In this document: piece by piece, positions 51,426 through 61,155 of the stretch
Position numbering within the stretch: the stretch's first letter is position 1
Layout: each line of letters begins with the position of its first letter
Origin: JAAZNO01 sp964508025
GTDB lineage: Bacteria > Chloroflexota > Anaerolineae > B4-G1 > SLSP01
Direction: 5' to 3'
DNA: 64,000 nucleotides
Assembly: GCA_964508025.1 (NCBI GenBank)
Contig: CAZDSF010000002.1
Location: 1-64,000 of the forward strand
The notes under the pieces: model-generated
The model's input: only the letters and a program-made list of their open reading frames with translations
The model's database searches: none
Told to the model about the DNA's origin: nothing
Made by a program: the position numbers and the translations under genes

Positions 51426-52428
51426 ATGGCGCGGATTCTGATGCTCACACCACAGCTGCCTTATCCTCCACGGCAGGGGACGGCGCTGCGCAACTGGGGG
51501 CTGCTGCGCGGCCTGGCGGCGCAGCATGAGGTCTGGCTGCTCTCCTTCGCCGCGCCGGATCAGTCTGAAGCTGCGCCCGCTGCGCTCACTGCCCGGCTCC
51601 AGGGCCTCGTTGTGATTCCGCAACCCGTCCGCACGGTGACACAACGTCTGCGTGACCTGCTCACCTCGCGCAAGCCTGATTTGATCTTTCGGCTGCGGAG
51701 CGTGGCTTTCGAGGCGCAGTTGACGGCGTGGCTCGATGCGCACACTTTCGACTGGGTGCTCGTCGAAGGGCTGGAGCTCACGCTGGCTTTGGAGCGCGTC
51801 TGGCACCATTCCCACCCGCCGCGCGTGGCCTTCGATGCGCACAACTGTGAGTATTTGCTGCAACATCGCGCTTTCCAGACCGATCTGCGACGCCCGCGAC
51901 GCTGGCTCGGCGCGGCGTATTCGTGGTTGCAATGGCGGCGCNNNNNNNNNNNNNNNNNNNNNNNNNNNNNNNNNNNNNNNNNNNNNNNNNNNNNNNNNNN
52001 NNNNNNNNNNNNNNNNNNNNNNNNNNNNNNNNNNNNNNNNNGTGGGGAAGCGCCCGCATCCCCGGTTGGAGGCGCTGCGCGGGCAGCCCGGTATCGTCAT
52101 CACGGGCGCGGTGCCGGATACGCGCCCCTACATCCGCGCGGCGGCGGTGTATGTGACGCCGTTGTGGGTGGGCGGCGGCACACGCTTCAAGATTCTGGAA
52201 GCTGGAGCGATGCGCAAAGCCATCGTTTCCACCAGTCTCGGCGCGGAAGGGTTCCCCAACGTGGAGCGCGCCGTGACGCTGGCGGATGATGCCGCGACGT
52301 TTGCCGATGCCTGCATCACCCTGGCGCAGAATGCTGCACAACGCGAACTCCAGGGCGCGCAAGCGCAAGCCTTCGTCCGCGCCTACGATTGGGAGGCGCT
52401 GCTGCCGCCGCTCGTCGCGCGGTTGTAA
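51426..52428 (+). CDS. GT4-type glycosyltransferase interrupted by an assembly gap
   Basis: The N-terminal part (172 aa, MARILMLTPQLPYPPRQGTALRNWGLL) is the first Rossmann domain of a GT-B enzyme; the part after the gap holds the second (GIVITGAVPDTRPYIRAAAVYVTPL, GGGTRFKILEAGAMRKAIVST) with the usual glutamate of the donor site. The parts are in different frames because 51942-52041 is 100 N of unknown true length; this is not a frameshift. About 100 residues are probably missing. It probably transfers a sugar from a nucleotide donor; four bases separate it from the zinc-finger protein. Confidence 0.85.
51942..52041. other. Assembly gap (100 N)
   Basis: A round 100 N inside the glycosyltransferase gene. 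The true length is unknown. Confidence 0.99.
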
Positions 52429-52440
52429 CCGGGTTTCTGC

Positions 52441-52468
52441 TGGACAGCATTCCGAGAGCGGTTATACT
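52441..52468 (+). promoter_or_regulatory. Promoter of the DUF362-prsW unit
   Basis: TGGACA (52441-52446), 16 bp, TATACT (52463-52468), about 80 bp before the start of the DUF362 gene. Confidence 0.6.
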
Positions 52469-52550
52469 GCGAGGCAAGACGCACCATTCCGGCGCTGCAA
52501 ATCTGGGATTCCCGATTCGTTCATGCGTCAATTTTCTGGAGGTAGAAACT

Positions 52551-53786
52551 ATGTCACCCAAGGACTTTACCGGTCGCGGCAAGGTTGCTATTGTGCGCAC
52601 CAGTCCGCAGACGGTTCTGGAAGATTACGCCCGGCTCATGGAACTGGCGGATTACCGCTCTATCCTGCCGCCGCAGCACAAAACCCTGCTCAAGATCAAC
52701 ATCTCGTGGCAGACATGGTATCCGGCGTGTTCCACTACGCCCTGGCAGCTCGAAGGCGTCATCCGCAAGCTGCAAGCCGATGGCTATACCGAGCTGCTCG
52801 GCGTCCACAATGACACGGTGGTGGTGGATACCGGCGACGGCGAACGTAACAACAAGCAGAAATACGTCACCGATAAGTACGGCATTCCCTGCGCCTATAT
52901 CTACAAACCCGAAGTCCCGTGGGTGCCGTACCAACCCAAAGAGCCGTTTCTCGTGCTCGACAAGATCTATCCCGAAGGCGTGACCATCCCCGAATTGCTG
53001 ATCGGCAACAATATCATCCAGCTGCCCACGGTGAAAACGCATGTCTTCACTACCATCACCGGCGCGATGAAGAATGCTTTCGGTGGGCTGTTGGGGCGCA
53101 AGCGGCACTGGACGCACAGCGTCATCCACGAGACGTTGGTGGATTTGCTGATGATCCAGCAAGATATTCACCCTGGACTCTTTGCCGTGATGGATGGCAC
53201 GTTTGCGGGCGATGGCCCTGGCCCACGCGCGATGCACTGGCACCAAAAGAATATCCTCATGGCTTCTGCGGATCAGGTTGCCATTGATGCGGCTTCTGCG
53301 ATGCTCCAGGGCTTTGATCCGATGAGCATTCCCTTCATCCGCATTGCCCACGATCTGGGTCTGGGCGTTGGCAACCCGCAAGATATCGAATTCGTTGGCG
53401 AGGTGGATGCGACAGCAGAGCGTTGGGGCTTTGTGCAAGATGATACTTTTGCCAGTCGCGGACAGAAGATGATCTATCATGGCGCGCTCAAGCCTTTCGA
53501 GGCGTTGTTGCTGCGTGGGCCTATCGTGCCGTGGTCGTACTTCGCCAGCAACTTTTATCACAATGTGTACTGGTACCCCGTTGTGGGACGCCGGCGTGTG
53601 GAAGCCGCGCTCAAGACACCCTGGGGGCAGCTCTTCAGCCGCTACGGCGCGGATGCGGGCCTTGAAGGGGCGGTGCTGCCCAGCGTGGAGACGAAGACGC
53701 TGTTGCAGGGCTTGGCGGTCATGGCGGGCGCCGGCTTGGCGTTCGGTGGGTTGATTGGCTTACTCTCACGCCGTCGTAAATCCTGA
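52551..53786 (+). CDS. DUF362-family protein with C-terminal membrane anchor
   Basis: The 411-aa protein fits the DUF362 family: VAIVRTSPQTVLEDYARL, LLKINISWQTW, the region IPELLIGNNIIQLPTVKTHVFTTITGAMKNAFGGL and LFAVMDGTFAGDGPGPR, SADQVAIDAASAMLQGFDP. No ferredoxin domain is fused, unlike some relatives. A hydrophobic helix and basic end (about 387-411, LAVMAGAGLAFGGLIGLLSRRRKS) look like a tail anchor. The ATG at 52551 has TGGAGG 8 nt upstream. Function is unknown; its stop overlaps the start of prsW. Confidence 0.85.
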   Translation: MSPKDFTGRGKVAIVRTSPQTVLEDYARLMELADYRSILPPQHKTLLKINISWQTWYPACSTTPWQLEGVIRKLQADGYTELLGVHNDTVVVDTGDGERNNKQKYVTDKYGIPCAYIYKPEVPWVPYQPKEPFLVLDKIYPEGVTIPELLIGNNIIQLPTVKTHVFTTITGAMKNAFGGLLGRKRHWTHSVIHETLVDLLMIQQDIHPGLFAVMDGTFAGDGPGPRAMHWHQKNILMASADQVAIDAASAMLQGFDPMSIPFIRIAHDLGLGVGNPQDIEFVGEVDATAERWGFVQDDTFASRGQKMIYHGALKPFEALLLRGPIVPWSYFASNFYHNVYWYPVVGRRRVEAALKTPWGQLFSRYGADAGLEGAVLPSVETKTLLQGLAVMAGAGLAFGGLIGLLSRRRKS

Positions 53787-54784
53787 TGGACATTCTGATC
53801 ATTCTCTTCCTCAGTTTCGTCCCAATGCTGATCTATGCCCTGGTGCTCTGGTGGCTGGATCGCTTCGAGAAGGAGCCGTTGCATTTGCTGGCGCTGGCGT
53901 TTCTATGGGGCGCCGTGCCTTCGATCATCCTCTCGCTCATTCTCGAACTCATCTTCGATATTCCTATCACGCTCCTTGCTGGCAGCGCCTTGACTTACGA
54001 TTTGCTCGGCAGTTCCATCGCTGCGCCGCTGATTGAGGAGGGCGCCAAGGCGGTAGCATTGGTCGCGCTGCTCCTTTTCTTCCGCCATGAGATAGATAGC
54101 CCTCTCGATGGGGTGATTTACGGCGGTATGGTGGGTTTTGGTTTCGCAGCGGTGGAGAACCTCTTTTATCTCTTTGGCGCTTATGCCGAGGGTGGCTTGG
54201 GGGATGTGGCATGGCTGGCTTTTCTGCGCGCCGGGTTGTTCGGGCTGAACCACGCCATGTATACGGGTTTCACCGGGTTGGGCATTGCACTGGCGCTAGA
54301 AATTCGTTCGGTTTGGCTCAAAGGTCTGCCACCCTTGCTGGGATTTGCGATGGCGGTTGGGACGCACGCCTACCACAACGCTCTGGCTACTTTTACAGGG
54401 CATTTGGAGAGTCTGACGCCGTTTGTGTTTGCGGTGTTGGGGGATTGGCTGGCAACGGCTTTTCTGTTTGGCGTGATTGTTTGCTCGCGTTTTCTGGAAC
54501 AACGCCGTATCCGGCGCTTTTTGCAGGGATACGCGCGCGCGCTGGAACTTCAGCCGCAGGAGATTGCCGTGCTTACCTCGCCGTTGCGCCGCTGGAGCGC
54601 GCAGCTCAAGGCGTTGTTGACGGGTGATTTGCGGCGGTGGCGCCGGTTGGCGCGCTACTTCCACACGGCGACGAAGGCAGCGTTTGCCTTTCACCGGGCG
54701 CAGCATGGCGACGCCAGAGCCGTTGCCCACTTGCAGCGGCTGGAGCAGGCGTTGGTCGCTGCGCGGGGCGCTTTGCTTGCATGA
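53786..54784 (+). CDS. PrsW-family intramembrane metalloprotease
   Basis: PrsW cleaves anti-sigma factors inside the membrane in Bacillus. The 332-aa protein has about eight membrane helices and the family's active-site motifs: IEEGAKAVAL (EExxK), GFGFAAVENLFY and GLNHAMYTG, GTHAYHNAL. Cell-envelope signalling is the likely field, but no anti-sigma factor is visible nearby. The ATG overlaps the DUF362 stop (TGATG), so they are coupled. Confidence 0.88.
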   Translation: MDILIILFLSFVPMLIYALVLWWLDRFEKEPLHLLALAFLWGAVPSIILSLILELIFDIPITLLAGSALTYDLLGSSIAAPLIEEGAKAVALVALLLFFRHEIDSPLDGVIYGGMVGFGFAAVENLFYLFGAYAEGGLGDVAWLAFLRAGLFGLNHAMYTGFTGLGIALALEIRSVWLKGLPPLLGFAMAVGTHAYHNALATFTGHLESLTPFVFAVLGDWLATAFLFGVIVCSRFLEQRRIRRFLQGYARALELQPQEIAVLTSPLRRWSAQLKALLTGDLRRWRRLARYFHTATKAAFAFHRAQHGDARAVAHLQRLEQALVAARGALLA

Positions 54785-54824
54785 AATTACGTGTTGATTC
54801 GAGATTCCAATAAGGAGGACAGCG

Positions 54825-55022
54825 ATGGATGAGTTAGTGAAACTGGTGGCGCAGAAGACGGGGATCCCCGAAGCACAGGCGAAAATCGCCGTGCAGACCG
54901 TGATTGGGTTTCTCAAGGAGAAATTGCCGGCGCCGCTCGCCGGGCAGATTGATGGCATCCTCAGCGGCAAGCAAACTGCCGATGTCGTCAAGGGGCTAGG
55001 TGGGCTGTTGGGCGGCAAGTAG
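54825..55022 (+). CDS. Small helical protein, 65 aa
   Basis: The 65 residues (MDELVKLVAQKTGIPEAQAKIA, VIGFLKEKLPAPLAGQID, ending GGLLGGK) look like the short DUF2267/DUF2780-like helical proteins common in Chloroflexota and proteobacteria; the identity is tentative. AAGGAGG lies before the ATG. It lies 40 bp after prsW and ahead of a hairpin. Confidence 0.65.
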   Translation: MDELVKLVAQKTGIPEAQAKIAVQTVIGFLKEKLPAPLAGQIDGILSGKQTADVVKGLGGLLGGK

Positions 55023-55044
55023 CCGCGCCTGAGTGCAGATCTGT

Positions 55045-55089
55045 GCCGATGGGCGCCAATCATAACAGAGACAATCGGCGCCCATCGGC
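55045..55089 (+). terminator. 13-bp-stem hairpin after the 65-aa gene
   Basis: Perfect arms 55045-55057 and 55077-55089 with a 19-nt loop. It is placed like a terminator but has no T-run. Confidence 0.55.
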
Positions 55090-55128
55090 GGAATTTGCAT
55101 TTGGGTTTACCTCACGAGGTCGCTTACG

Positions 55129-55158
55129 GACATCTCGCTCTTTCAAGGGCGAGATGTC
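55129..55158 (+). promoter_or_regulatory. Hairpin in the manA leader
   Basis: Perfect 10-bp arms 55129-55138 and 55149-55158. It ends 34 bp before the manA ATG, so it could affect the manA message. Confidence 0.45.
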
Positions 55159-55192
55159 TCTCTGATCGCCTATGAAATACCTCTTGCCCTGT

Positions 55193-56374
55193 ATGCCATA
55201 CCGATTGCATAACGCCATCCAACCCTATAGCTGGGGCAGCCGCGGCGCCGACGCTTTCATTCCGCGCTTGCTGGGTTTTCCCGCCGCGCCGGAGCAGCCC
55301 TACGCGGAGCTGTGGATTGGGACGCATCCCAATGCGCCTTCGCATACGGTTCTCGGCGGCGAGCGCGTCTCTCTGGCAGCGCTCATCGCCAGCGAGCCGC
55401 CCGCAGTTTTGGGCGCAGCTGTGGCGCAGCGCTTCGACAATCAACTGCCTTTTCTCTTCAAAGTGCTCTCCGCGGCAGAGCCGCTCTCCATCCAAGCGCA
55501 CCCCGATAAGGCCCAGGCGCAGCGCCTCCATGCCCGCGACCCGAAGCATTATCCCGACGCCAATCACAAGCCGGAAGTCGCTATTGCCCTTGATGCCCTT
55601 AGCGCGCTGGCAGGACTCAAATCGGCGGAAGACTTGCGTGTGACGCTGGCGACTTATCCCGAAATTGCCGCCTTTATTGGGGAGTTCGCTGGGGAAATTG
55701 ATGCTGCTCCGCGTGAATGTTTTGCCGCTCTGATTCGTCGCGCGCTCGCCGACCCGCAAGCGCTGGCGGCGGCTTCTCGGCGGCTGGCGACGCGCCTGGA
55801 GTCAGTATCGCAGCCGCGCACCGAAGTCGAGCGCCTGTTCCTGGCGCTGCGCCCGGTCTACGGAGACGCCGATGTGGGGCTGTTTGCGCTCTTCCTGCTC
55901 AACCTGATCCACCTCCAAGCCGGTGAAGGGCTTTATTTGCCGGCAGGCGTCCCGCACGCCTACCTGCGCGGCAACATCGTGGAGTGTATGGCAAATTCCG
56001 ACAATGTCGTCCGTGTTGGTTTGACCCCCAAGTTCAAGGATGCTGAGGCGTTGCTGGAGATCCTCTCTCCCGTCGCTGGGCTGCCGTCTGTGCTGCGACC
56101 TGAGCCAGAGATGCTGGCAGCGCGCTATCCCACGCCTGCCGCAGAATTCGAGATCCACCGCCTGACGCTAGAGGCGGGCGCGCGCTGCGAAATGGGGCCA
56201 CGCAGCAGTGTGGAAGTCTACTTGCTGACCGAAGGCAGCCTTCGTATGAGCTGGAATGACGGCGTGGAGACCTATGCCCGCGGGGCCAGCTTCCTCATCC
56301 CCGCGTGCCTGCCCGCGTGGCAGATCACGGCGTTGGAGCAAGCGACGCTCTTCAAGGCGACGGTACCCTGCTGA
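55193..56374 (+). CDS. manA: Mannose-6-phosphate isomerase, class I
   Basis: ManA interconverts mannose 6-phosphate and fructose 6-phosphate. The 393-aa cupin protein shows the zinc-site motifs SIQAHPDK, NHKPEVAIAL and PAGVPHAYLRGNIVE, and the opening PYRLHNAIQPYSWGS. The ATG at 55193 is just before the conserved start; another at 55172 (MKYLLPC) is in frame. Neither has a Shine-Dalgarno, so the start is uncertain. It may feed the nearby glycosyltransferases. Confidence 0.93.
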   Translation: MPYRLHNAIQPYSWGSRGADAFIPRLLGFPAAPEQPYAELWIGTHPNAPSHTVLGGERVSLAALIASEPPAVLGAAVAQRFDNQLPFLFKVLSAAEPLSIQAHPDKAQAQRLHARDPKHYPDANHKPEVAIALDALSALAGLKSAEDLRVTLATYPEIAAFIGEFAGEIDAAPRECFAALIRRALADPQALAAASRRLATRLESVSQPRTEVERLFLALRPVYGDADVGLFALFLLNLIHLQAGEGLYLPAGVPHAYLRGNIVECMANSDNVVRVGLTPKFKDAEALLEILSPVAGLPSVLRPEPEMLAARYPTPAAEFEIHRLTLEAGARCEMGPRSSVEVYLLTEGSLRMSWNDGVETYARGASFLIPACLPAWQITALEQATLFKATVPC

Positions 56375-56781
56375 GAGCAGGCGATGCCGTGGGGAATTGT
56401 TCGCGCCTCTAACCTGGTAGTTCCAGCGAACATGGGGGCGTAGTCTGGATCCGCCAGCTCGATTTCATGCTCGTGCGTCCGGTGCATTCTGCGCCAGTTT
56501 TTGCTACTGGTGGTTTCTCAAGCTGTTTGATCTGGTGTTGGGACTGGACGCGCCAGGCGTTGTCGTGATGCATCTGGCTCGCACCCTCACCTTCGCCATC
56601 TTCACAACCTTCCTCACGACCTTCCTTGTGACGCGCGCTGGTGCAACCGTGTTGTACAGATTGAGACTGTGCCGTTACGCCAGCGTATCGAGCTGAGGCG
56701 CGGCTGTTTGTCAAAATCGCGTTTTCCTGTAAGCTAGGGGCAAGGCAAGAATATGATGCGAGAATTATAAATGGAGTTACT
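56375..56781. other. Gene-free stretch before the restriction-modification island
   Basis: These 407 bp hold no gene I can support. One plus-strand frame (about 56499-56693) reads like a broken membrane protein (TLTFAIFTTFLTTFLVT) but has no start, motif or ribosome-binding site, so it may be a remnant. No repeat or attachment site was recognised. It is the left edge of the island. Confidence 0.5.
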
Positions 56782-58021
56782 ATGTTGCCCGGCAGCATCT
56801 ACCACCAAACGCCCCTGAACACTTCCGCAGTAACGCGCGCAGAGCTCAACATTGAGAGCAAAGTGCGTAGCAACCCGCTGGCATGGAATGGACAATTCTC
56901 GCCGCAACTGATTCAGACATTGTTACGAGAATATACCACGCCAGGGATGTGTGTCTTTGATCCATTTCTAGGAAGCGGTACAGTATTATTAGAGGCCGGG
57001 CGGATGCAGCTTGCCGCGGGCGGCGCAGAGATCAACCCGGCGGCCATTTCACTCGCGCAAACCTACCGTTTTATCAACATGCCGCTCGCGTCTCGCCAGG
57101 AGCATATCGCACAACTCACACGGCAGCTATCTCATGAACTGCTAGACGCCTACCCCCTTTTCCAACAACCAACCGACAATCCATCTCTGCAACGACGTTT
57201 AGTGAGGCTCTTATCGCATATTGAGAACCCCTGGCAAGCGCAGTTGCTAGAAACCTTGATCACGTTATTAGATTTTTTCAAAGCGGATGTATCGCCCGAC
57301 AAAATCTTTGCTATATGGGATANNNNNNNNNNCTAAAATTGTTTTAGGGTTGCCTTTCTCGGAGCAACAAATCGCTGTATATCACGCCGATGCGCGTCAA
57401 ACACCATTGCGGAATGCTGGGATAGATTTCCTCATTACTTCGCCGCCATATATCAATGTTTTCAACTATCATCAACAATACCGCGCTTCGATGGAAGCAT
57501 TGAATTGGGATTTGTTACACATCGCCAAGTCCGAAATTGGCGCTAACAGAAAACATCGCGGCAACCGATTTCTAACCGTGATTCAGTATTGTCTCGATAT
57601 TGCGTTGACGCTGGCAGAAGGGGTGCGAATTTGTTGCCCGAATGCCAGGATGATTTTCATTGTGGGGCGTGAATCTACCGTGCGGGGAGCACGCATCTAC
57701 AATGGCGAAATCGTCGCCGAGGTTGCGTACCGCGCGCTGGGATTGTCGCCGTTATTACGCCAGGAACGTATGTTCGTCAATCGCTTCGGGAAGCAGATCT
57801 ATGAGGATATTCTACATTTCAATGTCAGTCACTATACTTTACCCGATTTCTTGAATGTCGCGCGGCAAGTTGCTAGTGACACATTGCAAGCGACATACCC
57901 CATAGCCCCCCCGGAGGCGCAAGACGACATCAAATCCGCGCTCGCCGCAGCAGCAACAGTTGCCCCATCACCTATTTTTAGAGCAGAAAAAATATCTGTA
58001 CCTGCACAGGAAAAAGTATAG
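56782..58021 (+). CDS. DNA methyltransferase (SPPY type) of the restriction-modification island
   Basis: The protein is an amino-methyltransferase: motif I VFDPFLGSGTVLLEA (residues 58-72) binds S-adenosylmethionine, and motif IV TSPPY (codons 57437-57451) is the catalytic loop for N4-cytosine or N6-adenine. Motif I precedes motif IV with roughly 160 residues between, a space that should hold target recognition. A 10-N gap (57323-57332) breaks the frame; the two halves are one gene. GGAG lies 5 nt before the ATG. The next gene follows after 3 bp. Confidence 0.87.
57323..57332. other. Assembly gap (10 N) inside the methyltransferase
   Basis: Ten undetermined bases; the reading frames on either side differ by one, which reflects an inexact gap size. 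Confidence 0.99.
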
Positions 58022-58024
58022 ACC

Positions 58025-58936
58025 ATGCAACCCTTACCTGCACCGCACGGTGACAAACTAACCGCTTTACTGGCGAACCCTAAACTTCCTACCTGCGATG
58101 TACCGCGCGTCCAGGAAGCAATCGCCCGCTACCAGCAATGGCGTGAGGCCATGCACCTTGTCAATAGCGCGGATAAGCCAGCTATTGACAAGATTGTTGC
58201 ACTACTCAATGCTTACAAACAATTTGTCGAAGTGGACCTCATCTTCGACAGCGAAGACGATTTCCTGTATCGTCAAAAGGGACAGCTCAAACTTGACAAT
58301 ACCATCCTCGAAGAGTTTCTTCCGTTGTTTGTGACGGCGGCATTACAACCATACCTTGAAGGCTACGCGCTTGTCGTTGGCCCACTGACCTGCTTTTCGA
58401 GCCTGCGTTTTGAATCGAGCCTCACAGATGCACAAATCGGCGGGGGGATGCAGTTGCGCGAAAAAGCCCATGATTTTGCTATCGGGCGCGCTGTTCACAT
58501 CCGTGCCGCCTATAGCCCAGATTTTGCGGACAGTGCTGTTGCCGAGACAAATCTCGCTTATATAGCCGCAGAGTGCAAAACCAACCTGGACAAAACCATG
58601 TTCCAAGAAGCCGCCGCCACAGCGCTCGACCTTAAAATTGCGGTTCCCGGCGCAAGATACTTTCTGCTCTGCGAGTGGCTGGACATGTCGCCTATCAGCA
58701 CCCATACGACCGCCATTGATGAAATCATCATCCTACGCAAAGCTAAGCGCTTGCCAGCCAACATCCGTGCGCACTTCAATACGGTTGCAGGCAGAAAAGC
58801 CAACCGCGACATACTGTTACAGTATCTTGAGACGCACCCATTAGCCGTAGATACCTTCGTTCGGTTTTTGGAGCACATCCAACGACTTTTCAGCATCAAT
58901 GAAGAAGCGCAAGTGCTGGAGCGCGGTTATTTTTGA
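58025..58936 (+). CDS. Bpu10I-family type II restriction endonuclease
   Basis: The 303-aa protein resembles the Bpu10I restriction endonuclease family, whose founding enzyme is a heterodimer that cuts an asymmetric site. The presumed PD-(D/E)xK centre is E183-C184-K185 in AETNLAYIAAECKTNLDKTMFQEA-like context (given in two parts: NLAYIAAECK and TNLDKTMFQEA), with a possible preceding acidic residue D150. Codon usage is more A/T-rich than in the flanking genome. The gene sits 3 bp after one methyltransferase and 14 bp before another. The family call rests on recognition by eye, not on a search. Confidence 0.75.
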   Translation: MQPLPAPHGDKLTALLANPKLPTCDVPRVQEAIARYQQWREAMHLVNSADKPAIDKIVALLNAYKQFVEVDLIFDSEDDFLYRQKGQLKLDNTILEEFLPLFVTAALQPYLEGYALVVGPLTCFSSLRFESSLTDAQIGGGMQLREKAHDFAIGRAVHIRAAYSPDFADSAVAETNLAYIAAECKTNLDKTMFQEAAATALDLKIAVPGARYFLLCEWLDMSPISTHTTAIDEIIILRKAKRLPANIRAHFNTVAGRKANRDILLQYLETHPLAVDTFVRFLEHIQRLFSINEEAQVLERGYF

Positions 58937-58950
58937 CGCAGGAATTATGT

Positions 58951-61155
58951 ATGAAGCGATTTATCAACCACCTAACCGAAGACTATATCAGCCAGCTGGC
59001 GCAGGATGAAGCCGGGAAGCGACAATACTATCGTCCGGTATATTCGTTGCACAAGTGGTGGGCGCGGCGACCGGGGGCGCTGTTCCGCGCGATTATGCTG
59101 GCGGCGGCAAAACCCGGCGCAACGCTCTTCGACCTGACAGCAGATGGCTCGCTCTCGCCCACAAGCGCTTATTTTCAGCCCCATGATTTGGAGAATGTGG
59201 TGGTGCTCGACCCTTTCATGGGCGGCGGAACTACGCTGGTCGAAGCCAACCGGCTCGGCGCAAAGGTCATCGGCTGTGACCTCAACCCGGTCTCGTACTG
59301 GATCGTGCGTGAGACGCTCAAGCCGCTCGATTTGAAAAAACTCGACGCCTATTATCAACAGGTAGAAGCAACCGCTGGACAGCAGATCAAGCAACTGTAT
59401 GCTACTGATTGCGCGCAATGCGGGCGCGAAAGCGATGGTCTGTATGCCTTTTGGGTGCGCTCAGTGCCATGCCCACACTGCGGCGAAGCGACTTACCTCT
59501 ATAAGCGCACCTTGCTCAATGAGGGACGCAGCCGGAACAAGCCGCCTGCGCCCGATAATCCGGCGACCGCATTCTGCCCCGCCTGTTTTCAGCTGAATAC
59601 CTGGAATGGTAAGGGGCTGTGTACTTGCACCGCTTGCCAGACAGCATTCGATCCGCGCGCCGGTTCTTACGATCAAGGCTATTTCACCTGCGCACACTGC
59701 GGGCAGGAACAGATCCAACTCGTCGAAGTGATGCGCGCTGGGCAGCGGCTCTCAGAACGGTTAGTCGCCATCGAGTATTGGTGTGGTGGGTGCCAGGAGC
59801 GCTTGTACAAAGCGCCTGATGCACAGGATACCGCCCGGTTAGCAGCGTTAGCGCGCGATTTCGCCGCGCGCCAGGAAACCCTCACCTTCCCCCGCCAGGA
59901 GATTCTCCCCGGCGCTTCTTCAGTGCGATGGCGGTTGCATAATTATCAACATTACTACGAAGTGTTCACCATTCGCCAGCTGGTCGCCTTCAATTATCTC
60001 TTCGATGCCATTCACGCCATTCCAGAGGAAGAATATCGCTACGCGCTGTTCACGGTGTTCTCCAACGCGCTAGAATACAACAACATGATGACGCCGTACA
60101 ATTACCCGCACCGCAAACTTCATCATCTTTTCAATTATCACGCCCTACCTTTAACGACCACACCGGTGGAAAACTCGGTATGGGGCGTGGGTAATGAAGG
60201 CGCGGGCACTTTCGCTAATTGTTACCGGCGCTACGTTCGAGCAAAACAGTATTGTGCTGCGCCTTTCGATAAATTCAAAAACGCCGCCGGCGCTGTGCAA
60301 ACCGTCCCGGCGCGCAAAGAGCGTGTGGAAGCGCACTTTGTATCTACGTTCGATGCGCTTCAGGCTACCCCCAGGGGCGCGCTACTCTTGTGCGGCGATT
60401 CAGCATCGCTGCCAACGATTCCCGACGCTGCGGTGGATTTTGTCATTACCGATCCGCCCTATTTTGATAGCATCCACTATTCGGAGCTCTCCAACTTCTT
60501 CTATGTTTGGCTAGCCAGTCTCATTGAGCATCCTTATTTCACCGCTGCGCATGTGCCCACCGAAGAAGAGGCCATTGTGAATGAGGGGATGGATAAAGGC
60601 GAGGATGAGTATCAAGCTCTGCTCATGTCTGTGTTCAAAGAGAGCGGACGGGTGCTCAAACCAGAAGGTAAACTGATTTTCACCTTTCATCACACCAAAT
60701 GGCGCGCCTGGTGGACGGTGCTCAACGCCATCACCGGAAGTGGGTTTCGAGTGATTGATTCATTTCCAGTGTTGAGTGAATACAAGGTCAATCCACACAT
60801 TCGTAACAAGCAATCGTTGGATATGGACCTGGTGTTAGTGTGTCAAAAGCGCGCGCTGCCTTTTGCGCCCCTCACCACAGCGCCGCTGGATATTTTACAA
60901 CGCGCCGCCGATTCCCTACCGGCGGGCAATGGCGACGCTACAAGCAATAAATTGTTCCTGCACTTCATGGGTGAATTGCTCAAAACAGCCAGTTCCAATG
61001 GCATCGAAGTGCTCACTTACCCCTGGTTTGAGAGCATTCTTTTACACTTCGATGACTTCGTGATAAAAACCCAAAGTGAATCCACATCCCTTACCTATGA
61101 AACGCCAACTTATGCCCAGTTGAAACTACTGGAAAGGAAACTTGAGCATGACTGA
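58951..61155 (+). CDS. DUF1156-like DNA methyltransferase with zinc ribbons
   Basis: The 734-aa protein begins RPVYSLHKWWARRPGALFRA (residues 28-47), the KWWARRP block of DUF1156-type methyltransferases. Motif I is LDPFMGGGTTLVEA (86-99) and motif IV is TDPPY (500-504). Between them lies a zinc-ribbon-rich region with CxxC pairs at 154/157, 174/177, 209/212, 224-229, 247/250 and 278/281. Length is short for DUF1156 proteins. The ATG at 58951 has AGGA 8 nt upstream. It should be the second modification enzyme of the island, for the other strand of an asymmetric site or another site. Confidence 0.85.
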   Translation: MKRFINHLTEDYISQLAQDEAGKRQYYRPVYSLHKWWARRPGALFRAIMLAAAKPGATLFDLTADGSLSPTSAYFQPHDLENVVVLDPFMGGGTTLVEANRLGAKVIGCDLNPVSYWIVRETLKPLDLKKLDAYYQQVEATAGQQIKQLYATDCAQCGRESDGLYAFWVRSVPCPHCGEATYLYKRTLLNEGRSRNKPPAPDNPATAFCPACFQLNTWNGKGLCTCTACQTAFDPRAGSYDQGYFTCAHCGQEQIQLVEVMRAGQRLSERLVAIEYWCGGCQERLYKAPDAQDTARLAALARDFAARQETLTFPRQEILPGASSVRWRLHNYQHYYEVFTIRQLVAFNYLFDAIHAIPEEEYRYALFTVFSNALEYNNMMTPYNYPHRKLHHLFNYHALPLTTTPVENSVWGVGNEGAGTFANCYRRYVRAKQYCAAPFDKFKNAAGAVQTVPARKERVEAHFVSTFDALQATPRGALLLCGDSASLPTIPDAAVDFVITDPPYFDSIHYSELSNFFYVWLASLIEHPYFTAAHVPTEEEAIVNEGMDKGEDEYQALLMSVFKESGRVLKPEGKLIFTFHHTKWRAWWTVLNAITGSGFRVIDSFPVLSEYKVNPHIRNKQSLDMDLVLVCQKRALPFAPLTTAPLDILQRAADSLPAGNGDATSNKLFLHFMGELLKTASSNGIEVLTYPWFESILLHFDDFVIKTQSESTSLTYETPTYAQLKLLERKLEHD

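Noticed and set aside
51426..52428. Apparent frameshift in the glycosyltransferase
   Set aside because: The frame change coincides with a 100-N gap of unknown length, so it is an assembly effect.
56782..58021. Apparent split of the methyltransferase into two genes
   Set aside because: A 10-N gap lies at the break; motif I and motif IV are on either side, as expected in one gene.
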